Source: Candidatus Berkiella aquae (lineage in GTDB: Bacteria; Pseudomonadota; Gammaproteobacteria; Berkiellales; Berkiellaceae). From it: a DNA stretch of 64,000 nucleotides. The stretch spans positions 124,001 to 188,000 of the forward strand of contig NZ_LKAJ02000001.1 of NCBI RefSeq assembly GCF_001431295.2, written 5' to 3'. The translations under genes were made by a program, and so were the position numbers. Position 1 is the first letter of the stretch. Each line of letters opens with the position of its first letter. Of this stretch, positions 45,324-53,819 are shown one piece after another. Below the pieces are notes generated by a model. The model ran no database searches and was not told the origin of the DNA. It saw only the letters and a program-made list of their open reading frames with translations.

Positions 45324-46815
45324 AGTTTAACCATTCATCTTCAAAATAACGCACCAGTGCTTGGTTATTTAAAGCGTTTATTTCAGTAGACAAATAATCC
45401 ATATCGTGTGGAATGTTAAAAAGACTAGGAATTAAATTCTGTGTTAGATATTTCAATGAATGCGGTAAACGATAAGTTGGCGAAAACTGTTCAGATTTTG
45501 CAACCAAATGGTAACCCCATAATCCAAATGCGGGGACATACGTAACATAAGGTTTCACAAAAAAGCCAACGCTGCTTAGCGTATTGGCAATGCACCAGTA
45601 GCTTTTACGAGCAACTAAAGGTGAGGTAGATTGGATAACCGCCATACCGTTTTGATTCAGCGCTGCATAAAGCGTGCGGTAAAATGCATTGGAATAGAGT
45701 TTTCCCAATGAAAAATTAGAAGGATCGGGGAAATCGACCACAATGAAATCAAAAAATTGCTGATTTTTTCGTAGCCATAAAAAAGCATCATCATGGATAA
45801 TTTTAACTTTATTCGATTGTAACGCTTTTTCGTTCAAGTCATATAGTAAAGGGACGCAGCGAAAGAGTTCTGTCATCGCTGGATCAAGATCAACCAGCGT
45901 AATTTCTTCGACCGACGGATATTTAAGGATTTCACGAACCGCAAACCCATCGCCACCGCCAAGGACCAACACCTTTTTAGGCGATGCAATTTGTGATAAT
46001 CCAAGGTGAACTAAAGCCTCATGATATCGGTATTCATCACGAGAACTAAATTGGAGATTACCATTTAAAAACAGTCGAATATCATTTTGATTACGCGTTA
46101 AGACAATACGTTGATAAGGTGTCGATTTGCTATAGAGAATTTTTCCTTCATAATTTTGTGCTTCAGCAAAGGTGGTCAAGGTATTCGAAAAAATAAACGC
46201 TATGGCAAGTACCACTGAACAGCCCATGGCTTTGATATACCATAACCGATGTTGGTTGAGCGTATTTCTAAAAGACCAAATGGCAAGCATTCCCACACTG
46301 GTATTAATCAACCCAAATAGCAAGGCAGAGCGCACTAACCCTAAATGGGGTACAAGCAGCAATGGAAATAGCAAAGAGGCAAGCAGTGCACCGATATAAT
46401 CAAAGGTGAATACTTTAGAAACCAGATCTTTAAAATCTGTGTAATGTTCTTTTAAGATCCGCATCATTAATGGGATCTCTAATCCAACACAGCAACCGAT
46501 TAAAAAGACGATACTATAAAGTAACGGTCGAAAGTGATTTATAAATTCAAAAGCGACAAACAACAGCAGTGCAGAGAATCCACCTAAAAGGCCTATCAGC
46601 AATTCAATTTTAATAAAGAACTCAATAAGGTTTTTATCAATAAACTTAGACAGATAAGAACCAACCCCCATGGAAAATAAATAGACCCCAATGATGGTTG
46701 AAAATTGTGTGATAGAATCACCCAATAAGTAACTGGCTAAGGTACCGCATATGAGCTCATAGATTAATCCACAAGTTGAAACCACAAAGACTGAAAACAG
46801 TAATAAGAGCGCCAT
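45313..46815 (-). CDS. Membrane-fused spermidine-synthase-like protein
   Basis: About 500 residues from ATG 46815. The first 200 hold about seven membrane helices (MALLLLFSVFVVSTCGLIYE...GVYLFSMGVGSYLSK). The cytoplasmic C-terminal half is an aminopropyltransferase/methyltransferase fold: VLVLGGGDGFAVREIL, ITLVDLDP, VKIIHDDAFLWL and FIVVDFPDPSNF. The upstream stop TAG (46817-46819) ends one base before this ATG, so it is coupled to the DUF350 gene; the longer frame to 46875 is rejected. It may aminopropylate an unknown acceptor near the membrane. SpeE-type activity is inferred. Confidence 0.9.
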   Translation of the reverse strand: MALLLLFSVFVVSTCGLIYELICGTLASYLLGDSITQFSTIIGVYLFSMGVGSYLSKFIDKNLIEFFIKIELLIGLLGGFSALLLFVAFEFINHFRPLLYSIVFLIGCCVGLEIPLMMRILKEHYTDFKDLVSKVFTFDYIGALLASLLFPLLLVPHLGLVRSALLFGLINTSVGMLAIWSFRNTLNQHRLWYIKAMGCSVVLAIAFIFSNTLTTFAEAQNYEGKILYSKSTPYQRIVLTRNQNDIRLFLNGNLQFSSRDEYRYHEALVHLGLSQIASPKKVLVLGGGDGFAVREILKYPSVEEITLVDLDPAMTELFRCVPLLYDLNEKALQSNKVKIIHDDAFLWLRKNQQFFDFIVVDFPDPSNFSLGKLYSNAFYRTLYAALNQNGMAVIQSTSPLVARKSYWCIANTLSSVGFFVKPYVTYVPAFGLWGYHLVAKSEQFSPTYRLPHSLKYLTQNLIPSLFNIPHDMDYLSTEINALNNQALVRYFEDEWLNYVG

Positions 46816-46816
46816 A

Positions 46817-47041
46817 CTATCCCGAGATTGCTGCTGCAATAATATTAGAAATACCCAGTACCATGGCTCCAACAATCACCGCAAGAGCAATATTGTGCTC
46901 ATCAATTATTTCTTTCCACATCCGCCAAGGGGTTAACTTGTCGTAGACATAAAAACCAAGTCCTAACATGACAAATCCCACAACAGAATAAACAATGGAA
47001 TTAATCAGTGGATGTAAATTAAACCAAGTTGCTGCAGCCAT
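46817..47041 (-). CDS. DUF350 small membrane protein
   Basis: A 74-residue protein with two membrane helices (INSIVYSVVGFVMLGLGFYV and NIALAVIVGAMVLGISNIIAA) separated by the charged loop DKLTPWRMWKEIIDEHN, matching DUF350. Normally this unit occurs once or doubled in tandem. ATG 47041 (AAGGA about 9 bases upstream) is preferred over TTG 47047. The gene sits in a tight minus-strand operon. Function unknown; members occur with PspA, TelA and SPFH genes. Confidence 0.88.
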   Translation of the reverse strand: MAAATWFNLHPLINSIVYSVVGFVMLGLGFYVYDKLTPWRMWKEIIDEHNIALAVIVGAMVLGISNIIAAAISG

Positions 47042-47054
47042 AATCAATCATTCC

Positions 47055-47222
47055 TTATTTATGTGATAATGAGTGTGAATAACCTTTTGCGCTCCAAGAT
47101 GAACCTGATTTGGCAAAAGACAGCATATCGATACCATGCAAGGTGGTATAAGAGAACCAGCCAAATACAGCTAAACTATAAGCGATACCAAAGATAAGAC
47201 CTTTATTACGAAAGGGGTTCAT
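47055..47222 (-). CDS. 55-residue membrane protein in the DUF4178 operon
   Basis: A short frame starting at ATG 47222 and ending with TAA at 47055-47057. It reads MNPFRNKGLIFGIAYSLAVF, then GWFSYTTLHGIDMLSFAKSG and a Ser-rich end. One membrane helix spans about residues 8-26. It begins 2 bases after the stop of the large DUF4178 gene and precedes DUF350, and AAGGA lies about 10 bases upstream. The tight packing in the operon argues it is real. No family is recognised. Confidence 0.75.
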   Translation of the reverse strand: MNPFRNKGLIFGIAYSLAVFGWFSYTTLHGIDMLSFAKSGSSWSAKGYSHSLSHK

Positions 47223-47224
47223 TT

Positions 47225-48571
47225 TTAAGAGATCCTTCGTTTATATTCAAAGTAGAAATAATATCCAAGTCCTACCACACTGGGTAAGAGCATCAGGAAA
47301 ATAGTAAAAAAGAAACTACCGCCATTAATACCACCTTGTTTTAAGCTATATTTAACAGGCAGTGAACCATAAGCATTGGTGGTTGCATTGAATACCAGAT
47401 GATATTTACCTTTGGGCAGCGCAGAAAAAGTCATACTATTCGTTGTTGAACCTTCACTCCAATAACCTTCATCATAGCCATGGTAATATTCAACGCCACT
47501 CTCAAAATAAACCGATTTCCCCGTTTCTTCATTAATGAGCTTGGCGTCCAGATCAACCCAGCTGTTATTCACTGGTGCATACAGATAAAAGTGTAAAAAT
47601 GCTTTGTTATCGGTAATCTCAAAAGTCGGTGATACGGTCTCAGTATTGACAGGCGTTTGATTGTTAGGTGATACAGGTTCAGAATTAGCAGTCGTTGCAT
47701 TATAGGGTAATATTGGCGTAGATTGCGAAAGCACTTGATTAGAAATCGCAGAAAATTCCCCCGTCGAAAGCGTTTTCTCATGATTAGCAGCTATTAATAT
47801 AAACGTGAATACGGCAAGGATAATAGTGCCTATTACGCCAACAGAAACCATCGCTGAGAGTTCTTGTTTGCGTTTGAACGGTTGATTAATGGTAGCGCCA
47901 ACTTTAGCGGGCAAATTGGCATCTAAGTTGAAAGCAGTTTTAATCGTTTCAGGTTCAATGTATTCTGCTAACGACCAATTTTGTTCATCTGCTCCTTTCT
48001 CTTGTGTAAGAATATTCGGAGCACAAACATAATCTTCAATCTGACAAGCATCATTAGCTTTAACCCGCCAATAAAATTCGCCGACGACATAAGTCACGAC
48101 CGCATTATAACGCGCATAATACTGATAAGTGAGATCAAGATACGTTAATTTATTACCGATGATGTTTTTTTTAGGTACATCATGAAGCGTAACAACATAA
48201 TTCCAATGTCCAAGGCATTCTGTGAGCCAACGAAAGCCTTTGTAAGGATTAAATAATAAATATTCTTGCCAGGTGGTCATGGGTGAGCGACGTTGCATAA
48301 AGCCAATCACTTCCCAAGTGGCGCCATGTAACTTGCCACGGGTTCCAAGTGGGATATAAGGAGTAACATTGCTTTTATTGGCTGAAAGCCCTTCGATTTC
48401 TAACCCATTTACAGTGACATTGTAAAGTGCTGCGCAATATGGACAAACTAAAGTGGTTGTGTATCCCTTAGCGCGTAAGGTTAAGGCACCGCCACATTTA
48501 ACACAGGTAAGCTGTTCTACCTGTGGTGGCGTTGCTTTGTGATCAGGATGTAGATATTTACCAGCCATCAA
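47225..48571 (-). CDS. DUF4178 membrane protein with zinc ribbon
   Basis: A 448-residue protein. A zinc ribbon (Cys23, Cys26, Cys43, Cys46) is followed by the DUF4178 domain at about 72-220 (IPLGTRGKLHGATWEVIGFM, TWQEYLLFNPYKGFRWLTE). A membrane helix lies at 240-262, then an exported beta-rich region of about 150 residues, and a second helix near the C-terminus (LMLLPSVVGLGYYFYF) ending EYKRRIS. The gene start overlaps the upstream DUF4178 gene by 14 bases. Function unknown; the family accompanies membrane-stress genes. Confidence 0.9.
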   Translation of the reverse strand: MMAGKYLHPDHKATPPQVEQLTCVKCGGALTLRAKGYTTTLVCPYCAALYNVTVNGLEIEGLSANKSNVTPYIPLGTRGKLHGATWEVIGFMQRRSPMTTWQEYLLFNPYKGFRWLTECLGHWNYVVTLHDVPKKNIIGNKLTYLDLTYQYYARYNAVVTYVVGEFYWRVKANDACQIEDYVCAPNILTQEKGADEQNWSLAEYIEPETIKTAFNLDANLPAKVGATINQPFKRKQELSAMVSVGVIGTIILAVFTFILIAANHEKTLSTGEFSAISNQVLSQSTPILPYNATTANSEPVSPNNQTPVNTETVSPTFEITDNKAFLHFYLYAPVNNSWVDLDAKLINEETGKSVYFESGVEYYHGYDEGYWSEGSTTNSMTFSALPKGKYHLVFNATTNAYGSLPVKYSLKQGGINGGSFFFTIFLMLLPSVVGLGYYFYFEYKRRIS

Positions 48572-49184
48572 GCGCTCTTAAATTGGTCAACTGCAGATCC
48601 TCAAACGAAACATTTTTACCTTTAAAAAAACGGTATTTTCCGTGCGTGTATTCTAAATAAGCACAGTTATTATCAGTGGTTAATAAATCAATCGAGATGC
48701 CTTTCATGCCGGTTGTAAATTCAAAGGGTAATTCTCCCACGCAACCGACACATTCAAACTCTTTGATGTCACTGATTGTATAAGACATATTCTCAATGGT
48801 AATGGCTTGACCTGCATTTAAAAAGGTGGGTTCATTGAGTGTTTCGTTTAAAATAATTTCTTGCGAATAACTTAAAAACCCCATTGCTTCAGCAAGCCAT
48901 GCTGCATCACCATTGGGTTCAATTAGATACCATTCATTCCAAGAGCCATCTTGCCATGCGACTTTGAGCTGACCTATCATCTCAAATGATTTGCCGAAAT
49001 ACTTGCCTTGGGTACCAATTTGAAAAGGCGACATGTCGGAGGGTAAAACAGCCATTTTACCTTGTTGCTGCCACATTTCACCATTTCGTTTTAAAATAGA
49101 TTGACAATAAGGACAAATGCTCATGGTTGAAAAGCGGCTTTTAAATTCTAATTCTCCGCCACAGGCAGGACAAGTTAATTGCAT
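48558..49184 (-). CDS. DUF4178 soluble protein with zinc ribbon
   Basis: A 208-residue protein: zinc ribbon (CPACGG, CPYC) followed by one DUF4178 domain (FQIGTQGKYFGKSFEMIGQL, WNEWYLIEPNGDAAWLAEAMG). It has no membrane helix, unlike the larger paralogue downstream. Its ATG abuts the stop of the SPFH gene with no gap, and its end overlaps the next gene by 14 bases, so the three genes are co-translated. Function unknown; a role in sensing or scaffolding at the membrane is inferred. Confidence 0.9.
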   Translation of the reverse strand: MQLTCPACGGELEFKSRFSTMSICPYCQSILKRNGEMWQQQGKMAVLPSDMSPFQIGTQGKYFGKSFEMIGQLKVAWQDGSWNEWYLIEPNGDAAWLAEAMGFLSYSQEIILNETLNEPTFLNAGQAITIENMSYTISDIKEFECVGCVGELPFEFTTGMKGISIDLLTTDNNCAYLEYTHGKYRFFKGKNVSFEDLQLTNLRALDGW

Positions 49185-49949
49185 TTAGATGTCCTTTAAT
49201 AATTGTTGCTTTTTTTCTTCAAACTCGGCTTGTGTAATCAGCCCTTGGCGTAACATGTCATTGAGCTTCTCAATTTTGGCAAAGGCAGCCATGCTGTCTG
49301 CTTGACTTTCAGGAGCCGAAACGCTTTGTACAATGAAATCAACAAGCTGTAAGCCAAAGGCTTTAAAATCAGTTGTCAGTTCTTGTTTGATGACTTCAGA
49401 AAAACGTTGGCGCTCGGTTAAGAATTGCAAAATATTATTTTGATTTTCACTGACAATGGCGGTGAAATGATCCAAGATCATAGAACGTAATTGTCCAGCA
49501 AGATCGTCCGTTGTAAATTGCTTATAATCATTTGGTAAGTGTTGCCATAGGCGTTTAGGATTATCGAGCGTAAAAGAAAAAGTGCCGTGTGCTCGTAATG
49601 CATTCATGCCAATGCTGGTATCTTTAACAATGATAGGCGTGGGGGTTCCCCAACGTTGATTAGAAAATATTTTAGTCGAAAAGAAATAGTTTTGTAATGT
49701 TGCTGCGGGTTTTAGCTTTTCTGGCGGAATAATCCAATCAAGTGGGTAAGATCCTTTTTCAACAATCGCGACAATCGTTTGATTGAGCAACATCATGCAA
49801 AGTTGTCCCTCTTCAATGACAACCATTGTTTGAGGTGTCCAAGATGCTATATCAGCATTCCAACTGACAACAGCAGGATCATTCACACTACTTTGAATAG
49901 TGGTAGGTCTAGAAAAGGGCAACCAGGATTGTTTAGCCATAAAACCCAT
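49185..49949 (-). CDS. SPFH/virion-core-like protein with C-terminal SHOCT motif
   Basis: A 254-residue protein of the SPFH (band 7)-like family of YdjI type. The SPFH-type core occupies residues about 40-210 (AFGLQLVDFIVQSVSAPES near its end), and a SHOCT motif ends the protein (IEKLNDMLRQGLITQAEFEE, then KKQQLLKDI). There is no membrane helix. Two possible starts, ATG 49949 and ATG 49940, cannot be separated by ribosome-binding site. It heads the minus-strand arm of this divergent locus and probably organises the others at the membrane. Confidence 0.88.
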   Translation of the reverse strand: MGFMAKQSWLPFSRPTTIQSSVNDPAVVSWNADIASWTPQTMVVIEEGQLCMMLLNQTIVAIVEKGSYPLDWIIPPEKLKPAATLQNYFFSTKIFSNQRWGTPTPIIVKDTSIGMNALRAHGTFSFTLDNPKRLWQHLPNDYKQFTTDDLAGQLRSMILDHFTAIVSENQNNILQFLTERQRFSEVIKQELTTDFKAFGLQLVDFIVQSVSAPESQADSMAAFAKIEKLNDMLRQGLITQAEFEEKKQQLLKDI

Positions 49950-50069
49950 GCAGAAAGTGTATTAACTTTTAATAGAATTCATATAATATGATATTCATCA
50001 TGAATGCCACAATCTAAACTACACTTATATAGTTAAACAACACTATTAAAGAAAGCACTAGGATAAATA

Positions 50070-50648
50070 TTGATAGAGATTATAGTCGTTTTGTTGGTTG
50101 CTGTTATGGGTGTGATTGCCTATAAAGTCTACCATCGCCAACGAGCACAAGCTTCCTCCCCTGTCGCCCTTGAAGACGCTGATCAATTACCATTGCTATT
50201 ATTACAACCTAAGATCAGCTGGTGTAAATATCTAGAAAATGTAGATGATTTAGGCACACGTTTAGCAGCGCAGTACCAGATGTGCCGTCAACTCGGAAAA
50301 CTAAGCTTTGACGTCTTGCGGCAAAAATTTGCGGTAGGAGAATTAACCTTTGAGCGCTATGAAAAGACACTTTTTGAAACCAATAGTGTCTTGGCAGATA
50401 ATCTATCGAAAATAGTCCCTTTATTAGAAGCACTTGATAGTGTTGCTAGCCAAAACACACCAAAGAAACAAGATTACATCCAGCGGACTGAAGGTCTATT
50501 AACACTTAATCAAACGCTTTTAGACAAGTTGAATGAACTGGTAACGAATTTATCAGATATTAAAAATCTGACAGGTCCAGATCAAAAAACAATCGATTTC
50601 TTGCTCGATAATATTAAATCAATGACTGAACGTGCCAAACTTTATTAG
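50070..50648 (+). CDS. Membrane-anchored coiled-coil protein, partner of TelA
   Basis: A 192-residue protein starting with TTG 50070, supported by AGGA 6 bases upstream. One N-terminal membrane helix (EIIVVLLVAVMGVIAYKVY) is followed by a cytoplasmic helical region with heptad character up to the end (LTLNQTLLDKLNELVTNLSD). It is 8 bases upstream of the TelA-family gene and surely co-transcribed. I cannot assign a family; genes for short coiled-coil membrane proteins often precede telA. Confidence 0.78.
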   Translation: MIEIIVVLLVAVMGVIAYKVYHRQRAQASSPVALEDADQLPLLLLQPKISWCKYLENVDDLGTRLAAQYQMCRQLGKLSFDVLRQKFAVGELTFERYEKTLFETNSVLADNLSKIVPLLEALDSVASQNTPKKQDYIQRTEGLLTLNQTLLDKLNELVTNLSDIKNLTGPDQKTIDFLLDNIKSMTERAKLY

Positions 50649-50656
50649 GATACATC

Positions 50657-51820
50657 ATGGAAAATACAGATGAATCACAAAAGCTACAATTGGTTTCAAC
50701 CCAAGAGGTGAAGCAGGATCTGTTGCTTAAAGAACATGTTGCTCCAACCGAACAGCAACAAATTGCACTCACGGCAGATGAGTTTGTGAATGCTTTATTA
50801 GCCAATGATTTAAGCCAAATTGAAAGTCAGCAATTATCAATTACCAAAGTTGAAAATATTGGTACCGATCTTCAGCGTCAATCAGCGCAGCAGATGAATA
50901 TGCTCAAGCAACCCATTTCCACTTTGTCACGCCGTGCCGAAGATGGGGGCGAAGTTGCCAATGCATTGATTGATTTAAAAATGACGGTTGAATCACTAGA
51001 TCCTGAAAAAGTGAATTTTTCACCGGGTTGGTTTTCACGTCTTTTAGGCTACATTCCTGGTGTGGGCTCATCCATTAAACGATATATAACCAAATTTGAA
51101 AGTGCGCAAACGGTGATTGATGCGATTGTACACTCACTGGAGGCAGGCCGAGATCAATTATTACGCGATAATATTACCTTAGGTGAAGATCAGAAAGAAT
51201 TTTGGAAAACCAGCGATCAACTAGAAAAAACGCTGGTATTTGCTAATTCAGTCGATCAAAAATTAGATGCCAAAAGTAATGCTTTGAAAAGTTCTGATCC
51301 CAGCCAAGGCAAGATTATTGATGAATATATGTTATTCCCTGTGAGACAACGCGTTATCGATTTGCAGCAGCAGCTTGCGGTAACACAACAATCCATTGTG
51401 GCAACAGAATTAATAATTCGCAATAACAAAGAACTGGTGCGCGGGGTTAATCGTGCGCTGAATGTCACTATCACCGCTTTACGGAACGCAACCACCATTG
51501 CGTTGGCGCTGGCAAATCAAGAAAAAGTCTTGCAAAAGGTTGAGAAGATTAATGAAACAACCGCTAAATTAATTGCTGATAGTGCCAAGCGTTTAAAAAC
51601 CCAAGGCACCCAAATTCATAAAGGTGCCGCTTCCGCACAAATCGATGTGAACGCTCTAAAATCTGCTCTAAATGATTTGAAAAGTGCGATTGATGATATT
51701 AGCACCTTCCGTCAGAAAGCCTTGCCTGAAATGGCCAATGTCATTAAAGATCTTGACCATTTAATTCAGGAAACCGCTGAACCTTTAAAACGGATTGAGC
51801 GGCAAGAGCGCAAAGACTAA
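50657..51820 (+). CDS. TelA-family toxic anion resistance protein
   Basis: A 387-residue, almost wholly helical protein matching TelA (tellurite/toxic-anion resistance) along its length: ISTLSRRAEDGGEVANALIDL, VNFSPGW, LLGYIPGVGSSIKRYITKFESA in pieces, and the KTLVFANSVDQKLD region. The family occurs with stress operons (Ter, PspA) and protects against envelope damage and some antibiotics, by an unclear mechanism. It is divergent from the SPFH-DUF4178-DUF350 operon. A hairpin overlaps its stop codon. Confidence 0.93.
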   Translation: MENTDESQKLQLVSTQEVKQDLLLKEHVAPTEQQQIALTADEFVNALLANDLSQIESQQLSITKVENIGTDLQRQSAQQMNMLKQPISTLSRRAEDGGEVANALIDLKMTVESLDPEKVNFSPGWFSRLLGYIPGVGSSIKRYITKFESAQTVIDAIVHSLEAGRDQLLRDNITLGEDQKEFWKTSDQLEKTLVFANSVDQKLDAKSNALKSSDPSQGKIIDEYMLFPVRQRVIDLQQQLAVTQQSIVATELIIRNNKELVRGVNRALNVTITALRNATTIALALANQEKVLQKVEKINETTAKLIADSAKRLKTQGTQIHKGAASAQIDVNALKSALNDLKSAIDDISTFRQKALPEMANVIKDLDHLIQETAEPLKRIERQERKD

Positions 51821-51829
51821 CCGCTCTTG
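51803..51829 (+). terminator. Terminator overlapping the TelA stop codon
   Basis: CAAGAGCG and CGCTCTTG form an 8-bp stem with an 11-base loop that includes the TAA stop; TGTTCTTT follows. Confidence 0.65.
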
Positions 51830-51844
51830 TGTTCTTTGATAACG

Positions 51845-52387
51845 TTATGTCGATTTTGTTCGGCGGTGCTTAACTAATTCAGCAACACCTTCTTGAGTCG
51901 CAGCTGCTGCAGCGGTTAGTTTTCTTAACTCACCTTGCGTTGCTCTTTGATTTTCAGTAAATGCATTCAAAAGCGTTAAGTTGTTTTGTGAATTGGTTTG
52001 TTGGTTTATGGCCGCTTGAGCAGCGGTCATATTAAGCTTTGTCATAACAGTTGTGAGGTTTTGTTTTATTTCTTTCAGCTGACTTTTAGGACTGGGACCA
52101 AACCCTGCGTCAGCATGAAAATGTCCTAAGAAGTTTTCAGCACTGACAGATACTCGCCCTAGCCCGATACCCACTCCTCGGCGTCGATAAGCAATAAGTA
52201 CACCCGTGCCAATGAGAGCAGCAGATATGCTCAGTAAGGGATGTGTTTGCATAAAAAGCCAGGATGCGCTGGTGACGGTTTCAATACCTGGAACGATGCC
52301 ACCTTGAAAGGTATGAGTGATAGGTTGCAACCAGCTATTAAGTGTACTTTCAGCCGCGTCGTACCAAGGAATAGTGCCCCATGCCAT
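51845..52387 (-). CDS. Hypothetical single-pass membrane protein with helical C-terminus
   Basis: A 180-residue protein. One hydrophobic helix spans about residues 48-67 (HPLLSISAALIGTGVLIAY) and is followed by RRR. The C-terminal half is helical and rich in Ala, Gln and Thr (LTAAAAATQEGVAELV) and ends KHRRTKST. AGGAG lies about 6 bases before the ATG. No family is recognised. The basic tail is weakly like that of the other accessory proteins. The ORF 52231-52485 on the same strand is a shadow. Confidence 0.7.
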   Translation of the reverse strand: MAWGTIPWYDAAESTLNSWLQPITHTFQGGIVPGIETVTSASWLFMQTHPLLSISAALIGTGVLIAYRRRGVGIGLGRVSVSAENFLGHFHADAGFGPSPKSQLKEIKQNLTTVMTKLNMTAAQAAINQQTNSQNNLTLLNAFTENQRATQGELRKLTAAAAATQEGVAELVKHRRTKST

Positions 52388-52446
52388 AGAATAACTCCTT
52401 CTCTAAATTCCTGAGGCTTTTTAACACATCTCATAAAGAAAAATAA

Positions 52447-52613
52447 TAGGACACCCAAAAAAAGTTCGAATAAAAATGGGGCCATCCCTTTTTAGATTAG
52501 AGTATAGTGAGCAATCAAAATTAAAATTGAGATAGGTGAGATAGGACACCCAAAAAAATCTATTTGGATGTCCTATTTAACCAAAAATAGGACAAAAGAA
52601 TTGGGTGTCCTAT
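52447..52613. repeat. Cluster of REP-like GGACACCC repeats
   Basis: TAGGACACCCAAAAAAA starts at 52447. TAGGACACCCAAA and TTTGGATGTCCTA (52542-52575) form a 13-bp inverted pair with one mismatch. TAGGACAAAA and TTGGGTGTCCTA (52588-52612) form a further imperfect pair. The cluster fills the gap between the membrane-protein gene and the 3' end of zur, where a hairpin could also stop transcription. Confidence 0.8.
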
Positions 52614-52621
52614 TTTTAAGA

Positions 52622-53077
52622 TTAAGCAATACAGCTTTGGCAGATCCCAAAAATTTCAATCGATTTTCTAGAAAAGCAAAAAGAATGTTCTTTGAGAATA
52701 GTATCAATGGATTGCTTTAAGGCAGGCGTTGCGATTTCTTCTGAGCGATGACATTTCTCACAAAGCAATAGTTGGGCATGATGCTCATGCTCTGGCATAT
52801 TGCATGCTGCATAAGCTTGGCAGCTATGCAAGCGATGAACTAACTGATGTTCTTCCAGGAAACTCAAAATTCGATAAACTGTCATTGCCTCTGTTTTAGG
52901 ATTATGTTCGCGCATTAAACGCAGCAATTCATAGGCCGTTAATGGGATGGCTTGCTCATAAAGGATCTCTAGCAACATTTTGCGCAAAGGAGTGAGTTTG
53001 ACGCTTTGTTTTCGACAAATCGCTTCAGCAATCTCTATTCGTTGTTGGATATTTAGCTGCACATTAAACTCCAGCAA
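52622..53077 (-). CDS. zur: Zinc uptake regulator Zur (Fur family)
   Basis: A 151-residue Fur-family repressor: winged-helix DNA-binding part (KLTPLRKMLLEILYEQAIPL, EAMTVYRILSFLEEHQLV), His-rich linker (MPEHEHHAQ), and the structural zinc site Cys106-x2-Cys109 with Cys146-x2-Cys149. Its place at the end of a ZnuA-ZnuB operon argues for Zur over Fur. It should bind the palindrome at 55978-55994 when zinc is ample and so repress the operon, including itself. The start overlaps znuB by 14 bases. Confidence 0.92.
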   Translation of the reverse strand: MLEFNVQLNIQQRIEIAEAICRKQSVKLTPLRKMLLEILYEQAIPLTAYELLRLMREHNPKTEAMTVYRILSFLEEHQLVHRLHSCQAYAACNMPEHEHHAQLLLCEKCHRSEEIATPALKQSIDTILKEHSFCFSRKSIEIFGICQSCIA

Positions 53078-53819
53078 TACGACGCTTAAAGTAATGGATG
53101 GATAATAAACCGATAGTTCCAGCCGCCATGCTAATAATAATCATCGGGCTGGCAGGTGCATCAAAGCATTGTGATAATAAAATGCCAGAAGTATAAGCAA
53201 ATAAGCATAATCCATACCCGCGCCATAATTTATTGGATACAGAAGATAAGTGGGCGGTTGCTAAAGCCGGCATAATTAAAGTAGCGAATACCAAATAAAT
53301 CCCAACCAGTTGCACGGTGGCAGTAATACAAATAGCAAAGATGAGATAAAAATGCTGACGATTGAACCACAATAAAATGCTAGCAAAAAGGTAAAATAAG
53401 AGTGTGATGCTAAGTTGATAAGGGGTTACCCATAAGATCTGTCCCATCAAAATTTCTCGAAGATGTTCTCCTGCATGCGCGCTACCCGATAAAATCCATA
53501 AACCGATACTGGCGGTAATCACAAAGCTACAACCTATCCAAGCTTCCAGATGATGGCTTTGATATTTCTCTAGTAATTGGAAAATGAAAGCCATGATAAG
53601 AGCACTGATAAGAGCAATGGCTTGTATGGCATAGATCTGCGTATTCAGTTCAAGCGCATAGGCAATGATCACGCCAAGCCCTGCTGCCTGTGCTATTGCT
53701 AGATCAAGAAATATCACACCCTGTTGTAATACTCGTTGCCCCAATGGCACATGCGTTAACATCACAAGACAACCTGCCAACCAGGCAGGCAGCCATAAAG
53801 TTAAATTATCCATGATCAT
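53064..53819 (-). CDS. znuB: Zinc ABC transporter permease ZnuB-like
   Basis: A 251-residue inner-membrane permease of the ABC-3 family with about eight helices (LAIAQAAGLGVIIAYAL, VGIYLVFATLIMPALATA, MIIISMAAGTIGLLSIHYF). LVFATLIMPALAT is the family's conserved cytoplasmic-loop region. It overlaps both znuA upstream and zur downstream by 14 bases. The ATPase gene znuC, normally adjacent, is missing from the window, so it must be encoded elsewhere or another ATPase is used. Confidence 0.92.
   Translation of the reverse strand: MIMDNLTLWLPAWLAGCLVMLTHVPLGQRVLQQGVIFLDLAIAQAAGLGVIIAYALELNTQIYAIQAIALISALIMAFIFQLLEKYQSHHLEAWIGCSFVITASIGLWILSGSAHAGEHLREILMGQILWVTPYQLSITLLFYLFASILLWFNRQHFYLIFAICITATVQLVGIYLVFATLIMPALATAHLSSVSNKLWRGYGLCLFAYTSGILLSQCFDAPASPMIIISMAAGTIGLLSIHYFKRRIAGV

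Noticed and set aside
43680-51820. Phage or defence island
   Set aside because: Spermidine-synthase-like, DUF350, SPFH and TelA genes form a known envelope-stress type of neighbourhood; no nuclease, integrase or phage structural gene is present.
29750-52613. CRISPR array from the repeated GGACACCC motif
   Set aside because: Copies are irregularly spaced, palindromic and dispersed, with no cas genes; they fit a REP family instead.
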